NCBI GenBank assembly: GCA_004335835.1
Contig: RWJK01001112.1
Location: 1-51,661, forward strand
DNA: 51,661 nt
Source of the DNA: Scenedesmus sp. ARA3
Taxonomy: Eukaryota > Chlorophyta > Chlorophyceae > Sphaeropleales > Scenedesmaceae
Direction of reading: 5' to 3'
Below, piece by piece: positions 44,091-51,661 of the stretch; position 1 is the first letter of the stretch, and every line of letters begins with the position of its first letter. The notes under the pieces were generated by a model that was given only the letters and a program-made list of their open reading frames with translations, did not search any database and was not told where the DNA came from. The position numbers and the translations under genes are program-made.

Positions 44091-44165
44091 TATGATGTAT
44101 GCGCAACACAGGGTATGTCTACGTAGACAGGACTCCTCGTGATGGCAGGAACAGCATACATCATA
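44091..44165. repeat. 12-bp inverted repeat enclosing a 12-bp palindrome
   Basis: TATGATGTATGC (44091-44102) pairs exactly with GCATACATCATA (44154-44165). The enclosed loop holds the perfect palindrome GTCTACGTAGAC (44117-44128). Confidence 0.9.
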
Positions 44166-44819
44166 TCTTGCGATGGAGTGGCTGTGCCTACCTGATGGTC
44201 AGGTGTTGCTAACAACCGGCACAAGTACAGGTGTGCATAGTATGCATTGTTACAGTGGACGCTGCTGTGTGTAACACACCACGGCTCCTGACTGCTGTAC
44301 ATCTACGGGGTGCCTGCTGCACAGCTGCTGCTGCTACAGGTGAATGATGCGTCTCTTAGGTGGCAGCTCTGGGATAGGCCCTATGGATTGCTCATTGAGA
44401 AATTATCTTCGGCTAGCTCACTGCCGGTGGCACCACGCTGCAAGTCCTAGGCCTGGCAAAGGGATACTCATCAGCAACGTCCTCTGTGCTGATCATCATG
44501 TATGATACATAAAGACGACTGAGTTACTCAACTAACAACTGTCAGTAGTTTCCGCGTGTTGCTGCGTGTTGCTGCGTGACTCACGATGAGCATGGGCAAG
44601 TTCCAAACGGCTTGGGATGTGTTGTGTAGGCAGTGATCTCAGGCCGTAACTTGCAGACGCTTTGAAACAGTTACAATATAATACACTACATACTCCACTC
44701 AACCAAGAAGTGAAAACCTATGCGCCACGCCAACCGCAAGATTGTGGTTCATTGGAGCTGTATGCGTGATGCAACTGCTGCAATCAGATGGTGCCGCCGC
44801 CGCTACCGCTGCTGCTGGT

Positions 44820-45110
44820 CCATTGCCCAATGCAGAGCTTGTGCCGCACATGCTGCAGCTGCTGCTACTACTGCTGCTGCTGCTTTACTGTGCAATGCAG
44901 AGCTTCTGCCGCACATGCTGCAGCTGCTGCAGAGCCTCCCTGCACTGCTCCGCAGTCACTACCACAGCACCAGCCCCCGCTGCTGAAGCCTGCGTGGCTG
45001 CCTGGAGCTGTTGCTGCTGCTGCTGCTGCTGCTGCCCTTCACCAGGAACCTCAACCACTACCAGTGCGTCGTACTTGCGCCGGCCTGCGCAGCACAATCT
45101 GCCGCACATG
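44820..45110 (-). repeat. Tail copies of the last CCDC103-like exon
   Basis: Beyond the stop codon (minus strand), the end of the last exon recurs. One copy at about 45060-44885 encodes GAGAVVVTAEQCREALQQLQ and HVRQKLCIAQ; shorter remnants lie towards 44820. The true exon ends GSGAVAVTAGKCREALQQLQ, then HVRHKLCIAC and stop. Confidence 0.8.
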
Positions 45111-45142
45111 CTGCTGCTGCTACTACCGCTGCTGCTGCTGCT

Positions 45143-46592
45143 TCAACACGCGATGCACAGCTTATGCCGCACATGCTGCAGCTGCTGCAGCGCCTCGCGG
45201 CACTTCCCAGCAGTAACTGCCACAGCACCACTCCCTGCTGCTGAAGCCTGTGCGGCTGTCTGCTGCAGCTGTTGCTGCTGCTGCTGCTGTTCAACACCCC
45301 CTTCACCGCTAATTGAGCGTGCCTCTTGCTGATTGCAATCTGCTGCACTGCTCTTCTCGTTGCTGCTGCTGCTGCTGCTGCTGCTGAGCTGAGCTGCTTG
45401 CTCCAATGTAGCCTCCAGCTCCCTGCACAGCTGCCCCGCAGCCTGCTTGGCCTTGCTGCTGATCAAGCGCGCACTCAGCTCAAAGCGACCAGCCCCTGCA
45501 TTCATATTACAGCAGCGTCGCAGCAGCAAGATGACATGTTATTATTATTCAAACCAAGCACGTGCTCAGCTCCCATTGGTTTACTCTTGCCCCTGCGGGT
45601 TGCAAACAGCAGCGCCGCCGCAGCTGCAGCAGCAGCAGCAGCAGCAGCAGATAGCCACAGCAGCAGAGGCAGTCAGCACAGCGCCTGTCAAAAGTTGGCC
45701 CTGCAGCCTGCTTTGCCTTGCTGCTGACCAAGCGCGCACACAGCTTAAAGCGGCCAGCCCCTGCAGTCATGCAAGGCAGCAGCCAGAGTGTCAACGGTGG
45801 TTTTGAAGCTGTACAGCTGCCCTGCAGCCTGCTTGGCCTTGCTGCTGATCAAACGCGCACTCAGCTCAAAGCGCCCTGCCCCTGCACACAGCAGGGCCGC
45901 AGCAGCAGCAGTAGCAGCAGCAGTAGCAGCAGCAGACAGCAGCAGTCAGCACAGCTCCTTGCAGAGCTGCCCCCCAGCCCGCTTCTCACTGCTGCTGATC
46001 AAGCGCGCACTGAGCTCAAAGCGGCCAGCGCCTGCATTTAGATCGAAGCAGTGTTGCAGCAGCAAGATGACATGTCATTGTAATCAAACCAAGCACGTGC
46101 TCAGCTCCCATTGGTATCTTCTTGCCCGTGCGGGTCGCAAACACCAGCGCCGCCGCAGCTGCAGCAGCAGCAGACAGCAAAAGCAGCAGAAGCAATCAGC
46201 ATAGCTCCTTGCACAGCTGCCCCGCAGCCTGCTTGGCCTTGCTGCTGATCAAGCGCGCACTCAGCTCAAAGCGGCCAGCACCTGCACACAGTAGCGCCGC
46301 AGCAGATAGCAACAGCAGCAGCAGCAGCAGCCAGCACAAATCCTTGCAAAGCTGCCCTGCAGCCTGCTTGGCCTTGCTGCTGATCAAGCGCGCACTCAGC
46401 TCAAACCGCCCTGCCCCTGCACCCACAGCACAGCACGAGATCATGCTAGGATATAGATCAAAGTTATGCAATATTATGACCTGCTATGACGGGCTGCAGG
46501 TGTACAAACCACAGCATCTGCGTCTGTTCAATTGGCTCACCTGTCAGGCTGTGGAGCAGCTGCACAACAAACAGCGCCTCTTGATGCAGCGC

Positions 46593-46628
<36 letters not shown>

Positions 46629-47386
46629 TGGCCTGCTGTGGTCCGCGGCAGCAGTCACCTCCTGCTGCTCTGGCCGGAGCGAAGCACCCTGCTGCTGCTG
46701 CTGCTGCTGCTCTTCCTGTGCGTTGCTGCTGCCTCTCGCCTCAGGCCCGTTGACGATGTGCTGCTGCTGCTGCCACTGCTGCTGCAGCACCAGCAGCAGC
46801 TGCCCCAACAACTCGCCGCTGATCTCCACCCTGAACAGCTTTCCTAGATGTACAGACCCACAGCGCTTGAGCAGCCTGCATGACAGCAGCAGGTTGTAAC
46901 ACAGCACTTGTGACATTTGTAGGTTTCATGGGAAACAGCGGAGCGCTTGCAGCAGCCTGCGGAAATATCAGATGATGAATAGTAATGGTGGCCACATCTG
47001 TACTGCGAGGTAAATTGTACTGCATGCTGCCGGGCAACCTGCGCAATAGCAGATGATGCATAGTGATGTTGGTACATCTCTATTGCAAGGTACAGTGCAC
47101 TGATGGCTGCTGAGCTAAAGCAGTACAGCCGTGGCTGTTGGCACTGCAGCTATGCTGCCAACACTTTGCTCGCAGGACTCCAACATGGGTGACAATTATG
47201 CAAGCTGCTGCTGCTTGCAGGACTCTTAACATGGGTAACCATCCTGCAAGCTGCTGCTGCTTGCAGGACTCCAACATGGGTAACCATCCTGCAAGCTTCT
47301 GCTGCTTTTAGGATGGTCGCCAAGACGCATCTTGCGGCGCTACAGCAGCAGCAGCTGTTTGGCATTGCAGCATGACCATCCTGCAA

Positions 47387-47424
<38 letters not shown>

Positions 47425-47674
47425 AATGTCTAGCATCCATGACAATCCTGCAAGCAGCAGCAGCTTGCAGGATGATCGCCAAGAAACATCTTGCGGCGCT
47501 ACAGCAGCAGCACGTGCGTGGCTGTTTGGCACTGCAGCTACCTAGTTATACTGTCCTGCAAGCATACCTGTACTTGTCTGCTGCTGTCTTGCAGCTGCTT
47601 CTCCACTCCCGTGCAAACTCGTGGCTGCTGCGCGGCACCTCACTGTTGCAGTTGCCAGCAGTAGCTCGAGGTAA

Positions 47675-47708
<34 letters not shown>

Positions 47709-48532
47709 GTGGTGGTGTCAGCGCCGCTGCTGCAGGGTGTGGTGTTGTGATTATGGGTTGCTGGTGCGCAGGGCTGTTGCGGTGCTGGCGTGTGCTGCTG
47801 CGCCGCAGTGCTCTTGCTGTTTGCTGCAGGAGGGGTAGCAAGCGCTGCGCTGTTGCTGTGCGCTGCTGTGCTTGGCGCTGTTGCGGCTGCAGCTGCACCT
47901 GCTGCTGCTGCGGTTGTGTTCATCTTCCATGCTGGCAAAAGGTTGCCTGTGAGGCATATCACATACAGGCAGCCAAGCCTTGAGGGGAGTTGTAGCAAGC
48001 TCGACAGCAGGAGAGGCCGTGCTGACAAGCACATGCAGCAGGCACAAGATGGCTTTGATAGCTTCCAATTGGTGGTTTTGATGGATAGTTATGGTTCGCA
48101 CAAGATGCAGCTGTTCCTGCAAGAGAAAGGTGCTACAGCGGCACTGTAGCCATGGCACTGGCCAGTACTGCAGTGTGCTGGCTCAGCATGGCACAGTCCA
48201 ACATGCATGGGTGGCAGACAGATGGTCAAGCCAGCATACCCAAAACGTTTCTCACCTTGAGATCCTGCTGATGGTGCGTGCAGGGGTTTCAAATGGGCAA
48301 CAGACACCTGCACAGCAGCAGCTGACCAAGTCAGCACTGTACCATTTTGCAGACATCTGCTTACGGTCTGGAGACGCGAAGATACAAAACAGTCACCTAC
48401 CAGCTTCTTGAATGTGTCGTAGTCTGCATGCTGCGACACAGCCCGCTTCTTTGCATCATCTATGGCCTGTCTCCTGCTGTCCTCTGCGATCGCCCCCGCT
48501 AGCTCCTTGCTGTGTTTCGCAGGACGGTTCAT
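45143..48532 (-). CDS. CCDC103: CCDC103-like dynein attachment factor (RPAP3_C-domain protein)
   Basis: Five minus-strand exons: 48532-48401, 48307-48256, 47946-47568, 46875-46541 and 45495-45143 (416 aa, phases match). CCDC103 (PR46b in Chlamydomonas) helps anchor outer dynein arms on axonemal microtubules. The N-terminus reads LAGAIAEDSRRQAIDDAKKR, AVSQHADYDTFKKLV, then SVAHLKPL, which parallels the family's charged helix, (Y/D)xxF and AxHLKPL. The RPAP3_C-like domain begins VPRSSHEFAREWR and continues GKLFRVEISGELLGQLLLVL, LLHSLTGAGRFELSARLISS and KAKQAAGQLCRELE. Poly-Ala/Ser and poly-Gln stretches between these blocks make it longer than the human protein. Its presence implies motile cilia. 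The end of intron 4 holds five acceptor-side copies of exon 5. Confidence 0.75.
45685..46416 (-). repeat. Five truncated copies of the last CCDC103-like exon
   Basis: Minus-strand acceptors with GGGCAGGGCGG or a variant occur at 46416, 46281, 46031, 45881 and 45760; the full exon starts at 45495. Each copy encodes AGRFELSARLISSKAKQAAG or a near variant for about 25 codons, then enters CTG-rich intron. The third reads SSSEKRAGGQLC and the fifth FKLCARLVSSKAK. Confidence 0.9.
47150..47545 (-). repeat. Duplicated intron segments in CCDC103-like intron 3
   Basis: A roughly 52-bp unit with ACATGGGTAACCATCCTGCA (plus strand) is repeated three times in 47165-47305. A larger block (CATCTTGCGGCGCTACAGCA) recurs at about 47328-47375 and 47488-47535. 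They contain CTTGCAG, which can act as an acceptor on the minus strand. A (CTG)n tract of about 12 units lies at 47388-47423. Confidence 0.7.
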
Positions 48533-49244
48533 GGGGATATTTTTGGCTTAAGTGTCGTGATGATACTGAGGGACGAGCTGCTGAGCACTATGACCGTATG
48601 GTAAGCGAAGGCGGGAACTTTGCTACTGAAGAAGACTGCGTTCCTGCAACCATCGTCCACGTTCAGGACAATCGAACCACGACTAATGGTATTGGTGTAA
48701 CCATCAACAGCTGAGCAGTCCTTTGCTTGAATCCGAACCCTAAACATGTGTCACTTGCACGTCCGTGGCCATCCCAGTACTGCAGCTGCTCCTGCTGCTG
48801 CAGCTCAGACTGCAGCCACATGATACTGATAAAACATGTCATGAACATGTGCGTCGAGACCGGATTCTGAGGAGGAAGGGAGTGCAGCACGGGCTGGAGT
48901 TGAGAAAAAAGGTGATGGTGGTCACAAACCGCACAGGCACTGCGATCCATGTTCAACAGTGCAGCAGTGTCCAGCACAGCACTGCTGCTGCCCAGCATGC
49001 AATGCGCAAATTGCAAAGAGAGCCACTTTCCCCTGCAACACAGCATGCTTTGGATGAAAGCCGTGAAGCGCCCGCCATAATTGACACCATATCAAGGGAC
49101 CACCGCTGCATGCCGTTCTGCAAAAACAGCAGCTCTGCAAAAAGAAAGCCCGCCATCCGCTGCCAGCTCACGCCGCACTCATCCGAGCGCTGCCGCAGCT
49201 CATCGCACAACACGTAACATGTAACATGTCATATAACATGTCAT
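48533..49244. other. Intergenic between two tandem minus-strand genes
   Basis: It holds the 3' untranslated region of the GIGYF-like gene (several ACATGT-rich repeats at 49212-49240) and the promoter side of the CCDC103-like gene. No gene was recognised; a 60-codon plus-strand frame ending at 48714 has no support. Confidence 0.5.
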
Positions 49245-49396
49245 TTACTCGTCATCATCGCCCAGCACGTCTGCGTCAAACTTGCTGCTGCTGGTGAAGC
49301 CGAGCGCTGCTGCATCCAGCTTGGTTCCCTTCTTGCCCTTCTTGCCAGGCTTCTTGGGGATCTTGCTCCAGGAGTCACTGGTGGCTGCAGGAATTA

Positions 49397-49442
<46 letters not shown>

Positions 49443-49688
49443 ACAAGCAGTAAGTAACCTTTTCAAAGCAACAAAGCAAGCGCAACAGTCTTGCCCTTCT
49501 TGCCGGGCTTCTTGGGAATCTTGCTCCACGAGTCACTGGTGGCTGCAGGGTTTCAAGGTACAGCAGCAGCAGCAGTAGCAGCAGCAACAAGCAGTGAGTA
49601 TCCACCTCAATGCACCAAAGCAAGCGCAACAGTCTTGCCCTTCTTGCCAGGCTTCTTTGGGATCTTGCTCCACGGATCGCTGGTGGCT

Positions 49689-49724
<36 letters not shown>

Positions 49725-51661
49725 TTTGAGTATTTGATGTCAGACAGCAAAGCAAGCAAATGTATCTTGCCCTTCTTGCCAAGCTCTCAAGAATCTTGCC
49801 TCAGAAGTCAGGGGCGGCTGCTGCTGCACCAGCAGCATGTTGTATGCAGTTTCTTGGGAGGCACAGACCTAGCACGCGCCGCATACTCAGCCCATGGTCA
49901 GCTGCGCTGCTCTGCCGACAGGCTGCCGCAGGTGACATTCGCAACCCCCGTCCTGCAGAAACTTGCAGGGTAAACCTCCGTAATAACGTTAAGATGTCAT
50001 CTGACACATTGCCAGTGCCTCAACAGTCCCCTGTTCAGCCCACAACCGGGACCACCGCCAACTCCACCTGACCACCACCGCTGACACCACAACAGTCACG
50101 TGCGGCCCGCGCCAGCAAGTAACACAGCGGCCCGCGCCAGCAAGTAACACAGCGGCCCGCGCCAGCAAGTAACACAGCGGCCCGCGCCAGCAAGTAACAC
50201 AGCGGCCCGCGCCAGCAAGTAACACAGCGGCCCGCGCCAGCAAGTAACACAGCGTTTGGCGCCTGTTGGGGTTTTGTGAGGGTTGAGCCAGGCGTGACCT
50301 GTACCACAGAACAACCTGTTCAACCCTCACAACGCCTAAACATACCCAGGGGGAAGGGGGTGAAAATATTCAGAGAACATCCCCAGAAGATGTTGGAATG
50401 GAGACGCGAACCGCCAATGCCCTTCCACCCATTACACAGCCCTTCGACAACATGGAAAAACAAGCAGCAAAAGCTCGCAACTCTGGATACCTGTGTTAAT
50501 CATCCCGACGCCAGCCGCACTGACGCTGAAGCTACATTAATTACATGCAGCCCGTGCCAGAATTTAACACATTGTTAAATTCAACACCTGTTGGGGCTTT
50601 ACAAGGGCTGAGCCAGGCGTGACCTGAAACGCAGATCAAGCCTGGGCCAACCCTCACAAAGCCCTAACACAGCATAACATAACAAAACAAAACACAAGAA
50701 CTTCGCACCCTGAAACCCTGAACACCCAAACCCCTCACCTGTGTTGATCATGCCGACACCAGCCGCGCTGACGCCGCTGCTGGCCGCTGCTGCTGCCGGC
50801 ACTGCTGCTGCTGCTGCTGCTCCCTTCTTCTTCTTGCCGCCTGGCTTGCGGTTCTGCTCCGCCAGCTTGCGCTTCACAAACTCACTTACAAAGGTCGACA
50901 CGCCTGCACGTCCATTACACGTGAGGACAGAGCAGGGCAGCAGCAGCAGCAGCAGCAGCAGCATTTTGAGAATGGGATAGCCAGCTTGCGCTTCACAAAC
51001 TCGCTCACAAACGTCGTCACACCTGCAGCAGCAGCAGCAGCAGCGGGAGCAGCAGCACATTTAAAATGAGGGTGCCGGCTTGGGCTGCAGAAAACCCAGG
51101 TGGTGCTCAGCCGAATCAACACCTCATCCATAAGTATGCTGTCAAGTCCAAGCAGTCACAAAACGCATAACGTGGTTGTGGGATGTATCATACACGCACC
51201 TCGCTTGTTGTGCCACACCTCCTGGCAGCACTCGGCATTCATATAACACTTCAAAGCACGACCACGAGCCAAAGGACACACCAACACATATGGGAGGCTG
51301 ACAGTCACACATCCCCCCACCTGGCGTGTTCTGCCACACCTCCTAGCAGCACTGCGTGATCTCGCGTGTTGCTGCTCAGCCCCATAAACACCTCACTCAT
51401 GTCCAAAGGTCTTTCAAAGCAAGAAACTGTGTGACTCATGCTGGTGAAAACTGGCATCAGTCACACATTATTTTGCTTTAAAAGGTTTTCAGAAGTTCTA
51501 AAAAAAGAGAACAGCATACCAGTATAACAACGGGAAAAAACGCACCTGGCTTGTTCTGCCACACCTCCTGGCAGCACTCCGCAATCTCGCTGTTGCTGCT
51601 GAGCCCCATCAGCACCTCAATCATGTCCATGCTGTCATTGCCGTTCAGCAGCAGCATCTGC
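49245..51661 (-). CDS. C-terminal end of a GIGYF/PERQ-like (GYF-domain family) protein, partial
   Basis: Three minus-strand exons are visible: 51661-51546 (enters from outside the window), 50903-50739 and 49384-49245 (stop 49245-49247); phases are 1 and 1. They encode about 139 residues. GIGYF proteins bind proline-rich partners through a GYF domain (not in this window) and repress translation with 4EHP. The resemblance is to the C-terminus of animal GIGYF2: MDMIEVLMGLSSNSEIAECC, then FVSEFVKRKLAEQNRK (family: LxxxxSPYEVxxYI and FAKxFLxRR). At the very end comes KKGKKGTKLDAAALGF with an acidic tail (family: KKKxxKM.RADPSLLGF). The match is by eye; another protein with a lysine-rich tail is possible. 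Confidence 0.6.
49475..49830 (-). repeat. Three 5' copies of the last GIGYF-like exon
   Basis: Minus-strand copies start near 49820 (degraded), 49690 and 49552. The two better ones encode ATSDPWSKIPKKPGKKGK or ATSDSWSKIPKKPGKKGK before diverging. CAG tracts (CTG on the coding strand) at 49688-49721 and 49560-49588 precede their acceptors. The complete exon is the last, 49384-49245. Confidence 0.87.
50102..50253. repeat. 25-bp tandem satellite, six copies
   Basis: Unit GCGGCCCGCGCCAGCAAGTA plus ACACA, repeated six times with almost no change in the last intron of the GIGYF-like gene. A degenerate single unit recurs near 50548 (CAGCCCGTGCCAGAATTTAA). Confidence 0.95.
50265..50675. repeat. Duplicated inverted-repeat block in the GIGYF-like intron
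   Basis: TTGTGAGGGTTGA (50274-50286) pairs with TCAACCCTCACAA (50320-50332) around GCCAGGCGTGACCT. A second, diverged copy of the whole block lies at about 50588-50675 (TGAGCCAGGCGTGACCTGAA) and also ends in CCAACCCTCACAAAG. Confidence 0.75.
50950..51440 (-). repeat. Junction duplications between the first two visible GIGYF-like exons
   Basis: After the exon 51661-51546, degraded 3' copies lie at about 51395-51322 (GAGGTGTGGCAGAACACGCC then GTGGGG), 51240-51200 (GAGGTGTGGCACAACAAGCG then GTGCGT) and about 51135-51090. A 5' copy of the next exon starts at 51022 (TTTGTGAGCGAGTTTGTGAA) and breaks after KLA. The complete exon is 50903-50739. Confidence 0.82.

Larger units (their letters stand above)
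43609..45142. other. Convergent intergenic region of CtpA and the CCDC103-like gene
   Basis: It begins with tail copies of the last CtpA exon (about 43680-43720, 43770-43835 and 43930-43995; CTGGAGCTGGCTGCTGCCAA or variants) and ends with tail copies of the last CCDC103-like exon. A long inverted repeat lies at 44091-44165. No separate gene is supported. Confidence 0.6.

Noticed and set aside
3829..49820. Whole arrays of repeated exon pieces as purely an assembly artefact
   Set aside because: Copies differ by point changes and small indels, extend into diverged intron and obey a strict orientation rule in unrelated genes on both strands. Collapse or expansion of some units (for example at the N gap) remains possible.
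50102..50253. CRISPR-like direct repeats
   Set aside because: The 25-bp units are contiguous with no spacers and lie in a eukaryotic intron; this is a satellite.

Overview
The window is nuclear DNA of a eukaryote, most likely a chlorophyte green alga. Intron-rich genes sit on both strands with GT-AG junctions, many acceptors read CTGCAG, and (CTG)n/(CAG)n tracts are everywhere. One gene encodes a chloroplast-lumen protease of the CtpA type (photosynthetic lineage) and another a CCDC103-like axonemal dynein factor (motile cilia). A flagellate chlorophycean such as a Haematococcus/Chlamydomonas relative would fit; that assignment is inference.

Layout: (1) 1-2677, minus strand: the start of an unrecognised one-helix membrane protein (exons 2549-2677 and 2257-2333) followed by unassigned, internally duplicated sequence. 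(2) 3082-8424, plus: complete eIF3 subunit G (7 exons, 291 aa). (3) 9222-18999, plus: complete short ionotropic glutamate receptor-like channel (11 exons, 583 aa). (4) 19000-23704: repeat-rich intergenic DNA. (5) 23705-27201, plus: F-box-like/leucine-rich-repeat protein (4 exons, 537 aa), with a 50-N assembly gap in intron 1. (6) 27202-33532: about 6 kb without a gene I can support. (7) 33533-36886, minus: complete VAMP7/VAMP72-type R-SNARE (8 exons, 217 aa). (8) 37156-43608, plus, head-to-head with the SNARE: CtpA-type carboxyl-terminal processing protease (11 exons, 736 aa). (9) 45143-48532, minus: CCDC103-like dynein attachment factor (5 exons, 416 aa). (10) 49245-51661, minus: the C-terminal end of a GIGYF/PERQ-like protein that runs off the window.

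The outstanding property is shared by all of these genes. Most introns contain tandem, diverged, partial copies of the adjacent exon end together with its splice site. Copies upstream of a full exon keep the exon's 5' part and acceptor; copies downstream keep the exon's 3' part and donor; last exons leave tail copies after the stop codon. In each of the six genes reconstructed, joining the first donor of one array to the last acceptor of the next gives an uninterrupted protein with matching phases at every junction. This is what tandem duplication of segments spanning exon-intron borders would leave behind. Array sizes reach nine copies (channel exon 5, about 120-bp period). All exon models were made by eye from splice signals, phase and protein-family resemblance; no alignment or transcript data were available.
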